A program made the position numbers and the translations under genes. From Sapria himalayana (taxonomy: Eukaryota; Streptophyta; Magnoliopsida; Malpighiales; Rafflesiaceae): a DNA stretch of 64,000 bases. The notes under the pieces were generated by a model. It had not been told where the DNA came from, did not search any database, and saw only the letters and a program-made list of their open reading frames with translations. The stretch lies in NCBI GenBank assembly GCA_029783825.1, contig JAREIK010000330.1:143501-207500 (forward strand). Reading direction: 5' to 3'. Shown in pieces: positions 13,535 to 24,506 of this stretch (positions are counted from its first letter, which is position 1; every line of letters begins with the position of its first letter).

Positions 13535-13850
13535 CAGTATGTACATATATACTACGTATATATGTACATATAATACTATAGTATATACATACTTATATAT
13601 TATAGTATATATGTAAATATAATAGTGTAGTCTATATATAATATATACTACACTATTTTATGTGCAAATATACTTAGTATATCTACATATATACTCAGTA
13701 TATATGATACTATGTACATATGTACATATATACTATAGTATATATGATACTTAGTATATATGTACATATGTACTACAATATATATGATGCTAAGAATATA
13801 TGTACATATATACTATAGTATATACATACATATATACAAAACATAAATAT
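13535..13850. repeat. Palindromic GTACATATATACT satellite, block 3
   Basis: Third block of the palindromic satellite, with units such as TATATGTACATATATACTATAG and ATATATGATACT. The gene fragment at 12908-13461 sits between blocks 2 and 3, as if inserted into, or flanked by, one satellite region. The sequence after it (13858 on) resembles that after block 1 (11746 on). Confidence 0.85.
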
Positions 13851-14372
13851 AAAATATTGCCTCAGATGATATGAAACTGCAACAAATTAGTATTATCCCA
13901 TTTATACTTCATATTGTTGGCATACACTTAAATAACTTATATCTCTAGTTTATCCAATCATCTCTCATTTATTGCATTGCAAGAGAAGTGTTGGACACAA
14001 TGCATTCATGGGGATTGAATGAATTATTGGCATTAACCATAAATTTGTTAAGATCACGTCCTAGTTAGAAAGGCTTCATGTCGTGGTCTCTCATGCAAGG
14101 TATCAGTTTTAGATCAAGATGCCCTTATAAAAATGGCTTGTAATAGCCACAATTGATAGTTCCTCATGTTATGCTCATCGTCATTCATGAAATTATGTAC
14201 ATGCAAGAGAACGAGAATAAGCAAAATGATCACATTTAATTGAATTTCATTAGCAATCATATTGGCTATTAACATTTCAACAATTTACTTCCATCGATCC
14301 CCAATAATAATAGTCACAGATTTGAACAGCGACAACACAGATCTGCACAAAATAAGACCGTCAAGAACTAAC
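13851..14372. other. CACTA-internal spacer, no recognisable gene
   Basis: AT-rich sequence without a convincing open frame on either strand. The first 60 bases repeat the spacer seen after satellite block 1. I recognise nothing else. Confidence 0.5.
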
Positions 14373-14473
14373 CTGGGTCTGCATTAGACCAGAATTTTTT
14401 CATTCATCTCACAACTTCAGAAACTAGCGTGCTATTCCCATCACCAAGAGGGCCAGCTGAGCTTTTTACATAC
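14373..14473 (-). pseudogene. Captured P-loop exon resembling a plant uridine kinase/phosphoribulokinase-like gene (At1g03030 type)
   Basis: On the minus strand an exon-like stretch runs from an AG acceptor (ATTATAG) to a GT donor (GTTAGT at 14372-14367). It encodes YVKSSAGPLGDGNST then LVSEVVR, a TGA, and MKKFWSNADP. The pattern fits the Walker A region of the plant P-loop kinase family (family form, from memory: GLAGPPGAGKST followed by EVVRR and an NKLWP-like stretch). The Walker A motif is destroyed here: the lysine is replaced by asparagine and the second proline by leucine. With the in-frame stop, it cannot encode an active kinase. A chance match to a short motif is possible; the nearby second piece of the same family raises confidence. 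Confidence 0.55.
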
Positions 14474-14693
14474 CTATAATAGTCTAAAGTTCTACCCACA
14501 ATATTCTGATACACACACACATATTCATAGATATATAAAAATAGCATTATACATATGAACAAACATAAATTTATGTTGATAGTCATACAACTTCAACAAA
14601 TATCTAAACGATGGCCAGCAATGATGTTTAGAGTAAAAAAATTAATCATTTTAGAAATAATGAAGATAATAATAGCTCAGCCTCGTTTTGATA

Positions 14694-14794
14694 CAATAGA
14701 GATAGATAAAGATGGAACCCGTCCATAGGAAGGATCATGACAATGTCTGACGGCTTTGAATCAGAATTTATTCGTGCATCTCGCATCAGATGTC
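14694..14794 (-). pseudogene. Second captured kinase piece (PMDGFHLY segment)
   Basis: On the minus strand, after a TTTGCAG acceptor, the frame reads SDSKPSDIVMILPMDGFHLYLS. This resembles the segment that follows the P-loop in the same plant kinase family (PPDVA..LPMDGFHLYRSQLD, from memory). It lies upstream of the P-loop piece on the minus strand, although in the intact gene it should lie downstream. The fragments are therefore either rearranged or two separate captures. The + strand is also open across this stretch, which is the main reason for caution. Confidence 0.5.
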
Positions 14795-15003
14795 CTGCAA
14801 AGATTCATAGTTAGCTTATTTGGCAAAGCAAAAAACAAAACCAGAAAAAAGAAAAAATGATACCACCAAAAAAGTCTCATCCCATTTAGCTACACACTGA
14901 CAAAATTAAAAAATAGTTCATAAATAATTCTAATACAAATTCATCCTCATAATTTGTTGGTGCATTTTTGATAGCCTCTCATATGTGGTTTCACAGCTGG
15001 TTC

Positions 15004-15498
15004 TCAAAATTCTATATGTCGCGTCAAGGCTGCTAATTGTGACTCCATATAGGAGATCTGTTGTTGTATTACAATCATAATTTCTATTATCTCCTCATTC
15101 ATTTCTTTCATCTCTTCATTCATTTCTTTCATTTTTTTCATTTATTCCTTCAAATGAGTAATCTGCTCATCCTTCTCTTCTTTTATTTTCCCTATTTCTT
15201 CCTTCAAATGAGAAATCTGCTCATTATTCTCTTTAATTTCGGTCTCAATAACTTCAAAATTTTCATTTATTTTTATTACTTGTTGTTTGACCAACTCACC
15301 CACCATTGCTATGACAGATGAATTAGAAGCACGACTACTACAATAAAATATCACTCCCTTAGAGCTGATGCTGTACACTTGCTGCTTCTTATGACCTCCT
15401 ATCATCTCCTAATATATAGGATCATAATCAATTGGTTGAAGATCCATAGAACCCTCAACTTGTTCAGAAGCAGCTCTCACACGTTCCTCCCTGAGTTC
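15004..15498 (-). pseudogene. Relic of a plant Ptta/En/Spm (Transposase_24-type) CACTA gene, C-terminal part
   Basis: The minus-strand frame reads EERVRAASEQ, then QPIDYDPIY, a TAG at 15411-15409, then EMIGGHKKQQVYSISSKG. It continues into a long E/K/I-rich coiled coil (about 15340-15010) broken by TAA at 15144-15142 and ending at TGA 15006-15004. The order acidic/Q-rich helix, YE-x-x-GG-x-KK-x-x-VY, short linker, coiled coil is that of the plant Ptta/En/Spm-family protein encoded by CACTA elements (family knowledge). It supports the CACTA call and the minus-strand polarity of the element. Two stops make it non-functional; upstream exons may include the open stretch at 15825-16037. Confidence 0.68.
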
Positions 15499-15824
15499 CC
15501 ATGAAAAAATAAAAAAAAATACTTTTCTAGATATACATAAAATAAATTTAATAATTTGGATTCCAAACTACATTTAAAATTTACTGTAGTTTTATTAAAT
15601 TTTATTAATTTAATAGATTCTTAACACAGTAATCTAAGACTCGTTGTCAACAAACTAACCATCTACTTTCTTCACATTCATCCACATAAAAATCTCATAA
15701 AAATTGGGATCTCAACCCAATTCTCTAGCCTAGATATGTATATATAAAGTCAAAAAAAATGTTAAAAAATTTAAACAAAATTAATAAACTATAAATCCTT
15801 TTGGACGTCTATTTTGGTTATAAT

Positions 15825-16037
15825 CTATAAATACATAAGTATTTTTCTGGTGGATGTTGCTAGTCGTGTTGACTGATTAGTGAACCATGTTTTTTCGTGC
15901 ATTTCTGATGTGGTTTCTCTTTTGTTTTTGTTTGATTCTGTCATTGTTGGATTGTGGTTGTGGAATATATATTGTTTGTTGTTCTTTGTTGTTCTCTTCT
16001 TCTGAATCATAATCGTGAGAGCGGAATTGACCAACAA
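15825..16037 (-). pseudogene. Open minus-strand stretch, possible upstream exon of the CACTA gene
   Basis: The minus strand is open for about 70 codons with a polar, N/K/T-rich composition (KKRTTKNNKQ, TESNKNKRETTSEM). It lies upstream of the Transposase_24-type relic on the same strand, and 180 bases of it are repeated in the solo fragment at 10030-10208, where the frame is not kept. I do not recognise a domain. The repetition shows it belongs to the transposon family rather than to a captured gene. Confidence 0.4.
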
Positions 16038-16495
16038 TGTGTAACTTACTCATAAGAACTAAATAATAATCATGAGTTCATTTAAGTAAATCTTGCTAAT
16101 AAATTACATGACAATATATATTTGATTGGATTTGGATGTGATATATAGATTATCACTGACTGATAATTATAGTTTATGTAACTCAATACAAATATATGTT
16201 TGATTACTAGTATGTTGTATGATTAAAAAATACTATATATGAAAAACTATAGAGATATCTTTACGTGAATTACATACTTTTTAAAAAGGTTAGAAAGGTT
16301 AAGTTGATCTGAAGTAGTTGAGCACGAGTCAAGAACTTGATAATGAATATAAAATTTGGTTGATCCTATATAATTTGATCATGATCAGGAGTTTTACTTG
16401 ATGAGCATACTCTTGATCAAAACCAATTTAACATAAAGTACCCACCTGACAACAACCTGCTCATCTTTCCAAAAGCACCATGCCGCCACCATGGG

Positions 16496-16534
16496 ATTCC
16501 AAGGCCACCTGGCTTCTGCCAGGTGTCATGGAAT
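16496..16534. other. Imperfect hairpin in a GC-richer island
   Basis: CACCTGG-CTTCTG-CCAGGTG (16506-16525) is a perfect 7-bp stem with a 6-base loop. Beyond small internal loops, ATTCCA (16496-16501) pairs with TGGAAT (16529-16534). It stands out in composition from the AT-rich surroundings. There is no evidence that it is transcribed. Confidence 0.45.
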
Positions 16535-16812
16535 ATGCACGTCTTCCACTCTACTTACTTTTTTTCCCAACAAATTATAACTCATGAATAAAAGTTCGAA
16601 TGAAACTCTCAAACATTTCAAGAATTGATTGATTACGTCTCTCTATTCTACTTATTGATATCCCTGTACCTCAATGGTTCATAATAGGTAAATCGCTTCT
16701 CATTGGTACTCAATAATATGATTGCTTGGGATCGACTTGCCGCTAACAATGTAATAAAGTGGAGATGTCACAAATTTAAAATTTGATGAGAAGATATTAC
16801 ATGGTGCTTACC

Positions 16813-16953
16813 GGAATGAATATATGCTATCGTTCTTGTCATATATTGCATTCCAATGGTGGGTGGTTGTGAAGTTGAAGAAGGTATTAAGATATGGAAG
16901 ATGAAGTCGTGCATAAAACTTCTAGAAGAAGATTGAGTTAGCACGACTGGCAT
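16813..16953 (-). other. Exon-like minus-strand stretch ending in a strong splice donor
   Basis: An open minus-strand frame of S/T-rich composition (LTQSSSRSFMHDF ... YMTRTIAYIHS) ends at CCG followed by GTAAGC at about 16813, which is close to an ideal plant 5' splice site. It could be the first coding exon of the transposon's gene. I recognise no domain, and the opposite strand is partly open too. Confidence 0.3.
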
Positions 16954-17092
16954 GATATCTTTGATAGTTCTTCTTGTGATCTGCTATCCCGTATTTCTAA
17001 AATGCTTGCAGATGATGATTATATTAGGGGAGAAAGTGTACCTCAAATCGACAAGAAACTCACTGCTGAAGGAAATCGCTTCCACTATTAGG
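16944..17092 (+). other. Exon-like open stretch on the + strand, unrecognised
   Basis: After an AG (TTGAGTTAG) the + strand reads HDWHDIFDSSSCDLLSRI, then KMLADDDYIRGE and QIDKKLTAEGNRFHY before TAG. After that stop the same frame continues with few stops (RWMALVRDLELSLHNK). The composition is that of a globular protein and unlike the AT-rich DNA around it, so it may be another captured exon. I cannot name the family. Confidence 0.4.
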
Positions 17093-17199
17093 TTTCATTT
17101 TGATTTATCCATGTCGAGAGAGAGAGGTGGATGGCATTAGTTAGAGACTTAGAGTTGTCTTTGCACAATAAGATTCAATTTTTTATAAGTATTGAAATT

Positions 17200-18290
17200 T
17201 CATAAATGTTTAAATTTTTAATTATCAAAACATTTAATTAACAATAAATATATATAAAACATAAATACTCATCTTTTTTTTACTTAATAAATTAATTTCT
17301 ACAAGTTAATGTGTGTGTAGCAAAGCACAAATGAAAAAAAAACACCTTACAATTTTTTATTTTTAATTAAATAAAACAATAAATATATAAACAATTTCAA
17401 AAAATAGATGCTTGGTCTTCCAACTAAAAAAAATCATGGCTACAAAATTTAAAAAATTCATATAGCAAGACACACATGAAAAGATAATTGGTTTTCAAGC
17501 CACTCTCCTAAGAATTATAAATACACTTTATGTTAAAAAATATATAAATATTTATATTGTATGATTATAATGTTTTAAGAATTTATATTAATTTTTATGA
17601 AGATAATATGAAATAAATTTAAAGGCATAACATTTCATATTATTAGATATCATTTATAATTTATAAAATTCTAAAAATTACTTAATGTGAGAAGATTATT
17701 AAAAATAATTATATTTATTATTTTAATAAAGACTTAATATTAAAAGCTAATAGTAAAAATATTACTCAATTATTTTATTCTTATAAATTTTAGTATGGGC
17801 AAATATCTATGTATTTATATTTAAATATAAATTTATTTTCTTTTAAATTTAATGAAAAATTTTAAATATTTTTTTAAAAGTTTCCTATAATAATAATATT
17901 TTATTTTTATACTCAAAATAATATTAATATTTATTAGTTTATTGGTTAATTCAAGTATATTTGTAAATATTTTTTATTTAATCATACAAAGAATTATTTT
18001 AGCTTTTTATTAGAAGAAATTTTAATGTATGTTCATTTATTTTTAAAATTATCTTTACAAATTATTATAATTATAGAATTAATTATTTAATTTTATTTTA
18101 ATACAAATATTTAAGTTTCTTAAATAAAAAATTTAGAACAATTTTTTGTATAATTTTTTAAAAATTTTATGCTCATTAAAATAGTTATCTTAGTTCTATT
18201 ATCATATATATTTTTTTGTATTTATATATTTATAAATTATTATTTATGATATCATATTTTTATAATTTTATGAGGAAAAAGTGTCATTTA
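17200..18290. other. Very AT-rich CACTA-internal region, nothing recognised
   Basis: About 1.1 kb of A/T-dominated sequence without open frames of note, motifs or repeats beyond simple A and T runs. Confidence 0.7.
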
Positions 18291-18542
18291 AGGAGAAATA
18301 TTAACGACAGATTTTGTCTTGATCTAATTAACTAGTGATACTTTGTCACTATATTCATCGCTAAATTTCCCTATTTTCTTTATGGAGAAATCTACTAACA
18401 TTTTCATCCCTAATCCAACACTAAAATTTATTTCAATATAAAATCAAAAATCCTTTACTATTCTTTAGCTAAATTCCCACTATTTAGCTAGAAATTTTTC
18501 TCTAGCTAAATCTCCATGCCAAACTGACATATTCTTATAATG
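18290..18542 (-). repeat. Right terminal and subterminal repeats of the CACTA element
   Basis: Repeated TAGCTAAA/TTTAGCTA words are followed by ATTCTTATAATG at 18531-18542. Compared with the canonical TTCTTGTAGTG end, both differences are G-to-A (C-to-T on the other strand), as expected from decay at methylated cytosines. The flanking TAG at 18543-18545 is the right target-site copy. Confidence 0.75.
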
Positions 18543-21500
18543 TAGATAGAAAGATAAATAGAAAGACTAGCATATTAATAGATAGATAGAAAGAAAGATA
18601 GATAGAAAGAAAGATAGATAGATAAATAGACATATAGATAGACATGTAGATAGGCAAATATATAGACATTTAGATAAACATGTAGATAGTGAGTTATATT
18701 GATAGATATATAGATAAATTGATAAATAAATAAATAGACATATAGATAGACAAATAGAAAGACAAATAGATAGACAAATGATAGACATATAGATAGACAA
18801 AATATAGACAAAAAGATAGATAAATTTATTAAAAGATAGATAGACAAATAGATAGATTAATAAACATTTGAATGACAAATTGATAGATAGATATATAAAT
18901 AGATAGTTAGATAGATAGATAGATAGATTAACAAATAGATACATAGTTAGATAGATAGACAGATAGATACATAAATAGATACATAGACAGATAGATAAAC
19001 ATAAAGACAAATAGACTAACAAATAGATAGACTAATAAATAGATAGATAGTTATACAGATAGATAAACAACTAGATAGATAGATAGATAGATGGATAGAT
19101 ATAATACTAGATAAATTTTAGGATAGATAAATAGATAAATAGATAGATAGATAGATTGATTGACAAATAGACAAGCACACAGACAGACAGATAAACAAAT
19201 AGGAAAGTAGACACGTAGACACATAGATAGACAAAAAGACTAGCATACATACAGATAGACTAATAAATAGACAATTTTATAAATATATTGATAGATAGAT
19301 TTAAATATGGATTCATATATAGATAGATAAATGTATATGCATATAGATAGATAGATAAATAGATATATGGATGGGTAGATAGATAGATAGATAGATAGAC
19401 AGATAGATAGATAAATAGATAGATTGATAGATAGATTGAGAGATAGAAAGACAGACAGATAGAAAGATTGAAAGATAGATTGATAGATATAAAAATAGAC
19501 AAATAGGTAGATAGATAGATATACAGATAAATTGATAGCCAGATAGATAGATAGATAGACAGATTGATAGAGATACGGATACATAGATAGATAGATAAAC
19601 AGATAGAGGTATATACAAATAGTAATATAAATAGATAAATAGATAGACAAATAGACATATATAAAGATAGACAATTAGACATATATACAGATAGAAAGAT
19701 AGATAAATAGATAGATAAACTAAAAGACTAATAGACAAATAGAAATATAGACAAATTGACTGATAAATTGATAGATAGATAGACAGATAGATAGATCGAT
19801 CGATAGACATATAGACATATAGAGAGATATATAGATAGACAAATAGATATAAATACAAAAAAAAGATAGATAAATAGATGGAGAGACATTGGATTGTGAG
19901 ACATAAAGATAGATTAACAAATAGAATTATAAAGAGATAAAAAGATAGATAGATAGATTTAAAAATAGAAAGAAAGATCGATAGATAAACATACAAATAG
20001 ATAAATAGATAGATACATAGAAAAATAGATAGGAAGATAGATAAATAGATAGATTGACAAATAGATGGACAAATAGATAAATAAATTCATTGACAAATTG
20101 ATAGATAGATATACAAAAATAAAACAAATTATTAGATAGATACAGAAATAGACAATATATAGCAGATAGATAGTAGATATATAGATAGAAAATCAATAGA
20201 TAGATAGATAGATAGACTGATATATAGAAGGATAGACAAATAAAAAATACAATTTGATAGATAGATTGATTGAAAAAATGATATATAGATATATAAATTG
20301 ATAGATAGAAAAATTGATAGACAGATAAATAGATAGAAAAATGATAGATAGTTAGACATATAGTTTGAAAAAGATTTTGATGGATAAATAAACATATATA
20401 CAGATAGATAGAGAGATAGAAAAATAGATAGATAGATAGCATATAGATAGACAAATAGATAAAAAATAGATAGATAGAGTGATAGACAAAAAAATAGAAA
20501 GATTGATAGATTAATAGATTAAAAGATAGACAAAGAGATAGATAAACATATTGATGGATAAATAGATAGAAAGACAAATAGATAGAAAGATAGATGGATA
20601 GTTTGATTAACAGACTGAAAGCCATATTATTAGATAGATTGAAAGATTGATTGATAGATAGATTGATAGACAAAGATAAACAGATTCTTAAACAATAAGA
20701 TAGATATATAGATATAGAAATAGATAGAAAGATATACAAAATATTAGATAGATATATAGATAGATATATTGATAAATTGATAGACATATATATAGATGAA
20801 TAGGTAGAAAATTGATAGATTGAGTGATAGACATATAGATAGGCAAATAGATAGATAGATAGAAATATAGATACAAAAATAGACTGATAGATAGTTTGAT
20901 AGAAAGATATATTTAGAAATATATTGATGGATAGATTGATAGATAAATACATAGATATATAGACCGATATATAGATAGATAGAATGATAGACATATTTAT
21001 TGACAGATTGATTGAGATATTGATGGGCATATTGATAAACAAATTGATATATAGATAGATTGATTGATAAACATATAGATAAAATATTGGTAGATAGAAA
21101 GATACACAAATATATAGACAAATAAATAGGCAAAAAGTTAGATTGATAGATAGAAAGATAGATAGAAAGATTATTAGATAGATAAATATACAGAAAGACA
21201 GATAGATAGATAGACATATTAATAATAGTTATATAGATCTATGAGAGATAGACATATAGATAAACAAATAGATAGAATGAAAGAAAGATAGATATATAAA
21301 TATATTGATTTATTGATAGTTTGATAGATAGATAGATAGATGATAGATATTAAAAAAGATAGACATATAAATAAATAGAAAATATACATTTAGGTAGAAA
21401 GATTTATAGACAAATTGATCATCAAATTTATAGATAGATTTAAAGATTGATTGATAGAAAAATTCATAGGCATATTGATAGACAAATTGGTAGCTAAATA

Positions 21501-24469
21501 GATAGATTGATTGATAAACACACAGATAGACAAAAAAATAGATAGGTACATAGTCTGATAGATAGATATATAAAACAATAGATTGAGAAAATATAGACAT
21601 ATAGAAAGACAAATAGATCAACAAATATCTCGATAGGTAGATAGACTGATAGATAAACATATAGAGATATATATATATATATTCAAATATATATAGACAT
21701 GTACATAGAAAGATTGATAAACATTTAGATAGACTAATTGTTAAAATGATAGATAGACAATTAGACATACACAAATAAACAGATAGACAAATAGATAGCT
21801 AGATATTTTGATAGACAAATTGATAGAAAAATTGATAGAAAGTTAGATTGATTTATAGAAAGATTGATAAACAGACATATAGATATATATATATATATAG
21901 TCAGAAAGATATAAATATAGATAGACAAATAGATATATAGATAGATAGATTGATAGACAGATAGATATATATATTGATATACAAATATATAAACCTATAG
22001 ATAGATTGATTCTTAAATAGATTGAAATATAGATCGATCGATAAATTGATAGACAAATAGATAGATAAATAGATAGCGTGATAGAAAAATTGATAGATAA
22101 ATAGATAGACAAATAGATAGTGAGATAGATAGATTGATAGATATATAGATTTTTAAATAGATAGATAGATAGATAAATAGAGAGACAGATAGATAGATAG
22201 ATAAATAGACAGACAAATAGATAGATAGACATATAGATATATATATATATATATAGACAAATATATCGACATATAGATAAAAATGTAAATAGATTGATTG
22301 ATAGAAAGGTTGATTGATAGATTGATAGATAAATTAATAAATAGATTGACAGAAAGATTATAGACAAATTGATTTAAAGATAAATAGACTGATTGATTAG
22401 AGATAGATAGATAGATTCGATTATATATTATATTATAGATAGATCGATAAATATATAGACTGATAGATAGACATAGATAGATATACATATAGATAGACAA
22501 ATAGATAGATAGACAGATAGATAGATAGAATCATTGATAGATAGATTGATATATAGATTGATAGAACAATTTATAGATAAATTGATAGATAGATATGTTG
22601 ATAGATAGATATATATAGATAGATAGATAGAAATAAAAATTGATTGATTTATTGATATGTAGATATACATATAGATAAATTTATTATTAGAAACATAGGT
22701 AGACAGATAGATTGATAGATAGACAAATTGACAATGAAATAGCAAGATAGATAGATAGATAGATAGATAGGCAGACTAATAGACATATAGACAAGTAGAT
22801 ATACAAAATAGATAAATAGATAGATAGTCATATTGATAAAAAGATAGATAGACAGATAGATATATTGATTGATTGACATTTTTATATACATATAGATAGA
22901 ATGAAAAAAAGAAAGAAAGAAAGATAGATTGATAGACCTAAAAACAAACAAATAGAAAGACAACTAGACAAACAAATAAATAGATAGACCAAAAGTCACG
23001 TAGACTTGAAATCAGTTAGATAGATATATAGGCAGACAAATACTAAGGCAAAGAAAAAGATAGACTGATAGATAAATGAATAGATAGATAGATAGATACA
23101 TAAATAGATAGTAATATAGATATCTAGGCAGATAGATATATAGACAAGTAGATAGACATATAGACAAATACATAGATATATAGATAAACAATTATATAGA
23201 AAGATAGTTTGAAAGTTAGATTGATATACACATTGAAAGCTAGATAGATAAATAGATTGATGAACATATTGATAGATAGATAGATTTACATATAGATAGA
23301 TAAATAGATAGATAGACACTTAGATATATAGATCGATAGATAGATAGACAGACACACAGATAGATAGATAGTTAGACAGATAGATAGGCAAATAGATTTA
23401 CAAATATATAAACATAGATTGATTGATTGATACACAAATTAATAAGGAGATTGATAGATTGATTTTAAAATAGTTAGATAGATAGATTTATAGACAAATT
23501 TATAGATAGGTTGATTGAATAATAGATCGATAGATAGATAGACAGACAGACAGACAAATAGATAGATAGATTATTAGAAAGATAATTAAATAGATAGATC
23601 GATAGACAAATAGATAGATAGATTTATAGATAGATAGAAATATACATAGGTAGAAATATAGATACATAAATAAATACACAAATAGATAGAAAGATAGATT
23701 AATCAATTGATAGAAAGATTGATTGATTGATTGATTGATTGATAGAAAGTTAAATTGATAGTTAGATAGATAGATAGATATACAGACATAAATATTAATA
23801 GATAAATAAATAGATTAAAAGATACATTTATAGATTATTAGAAAAATAGATAGATAGAGAGATAGACAAATAGATATACTGATAAATAGACAATAAATAA
23901 AAATATAGATCGATATATACATAGACAAATAAATAAACAAATAGATAGAACGATTGATTGATATATAAATGTATTGATAGATAGATAGATAGATAGATAG
24001 ATTTATAGAGTTTGAGAGATAGATTGATATACAGATAGATAGAAAAATAGACACATAGCTATATAGGTAGATTCATAAATAGATAGAAAGATAGATAAAT
24101 TGATATATACACAGATAGATAGATAAATAGATAGATATATAGAAAGATAGATAGATAGAATAATTATTAGTGATATTATTAGACAAATAAATAAATTAGA
24201 TGCACAGATAGACAAACACACAAACAAATAGACATACAGATAGATAAAAAGGTAGATAGATAGATAGACAACCATATATATTGATGTACAGTAAGACAAA
24301 TAGACATATAGTAGGACTAATAGATAAGTAGATAGATTTACTTATAGACATATAGATAGATCAATAGATAGACAAATAGATGGACAATTTGAATGACTGA
24401 TTGATAGACAGATTGATAGATAGTTTTATAGATAGATAGATAGATAGACAAATATATATATATATATAT

Positions 24470-24506
<37 letters not shown>

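Larger units (their letters stand above)
10359..18542 (-). mobile_element. CACTA (En/Spm) DNA transposon, decayed, carrying gene fragments
   Basis: The left end reads CACCACAAGAAAAAT and the right end, on the minus strand, reads CATTATAAGAAT. Both are one to three substitutions from the CACTACAAGAA terminus typical of plant CACTA elements. The flanks are TAG on both sides (10356-10358 and 18543-18545), the 3-bp duplication expected of this superfamily. Removing the element and one TAG rejoins AGATAG to ATAGAAAG in tetranucleotide phase. Both subterminal regions are rich in TAGCTAAA in both orientations. Length is 8184 bp. The recognised coding relics lie on the minus strand, so the transposon's own 5' end is probably the right end. 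No TNPD (Transposase_21-like) gene is visible, so it is at best non-autonomous. Confidence 0.82.

Noticed and set aside
15061..15321. 86-codon + strand frame rich in L/F/Y (membrane-like)
   Set aside because: Antisense of the E/K-rich coiled coil of the transposase relic; the composition is a by-product of that.
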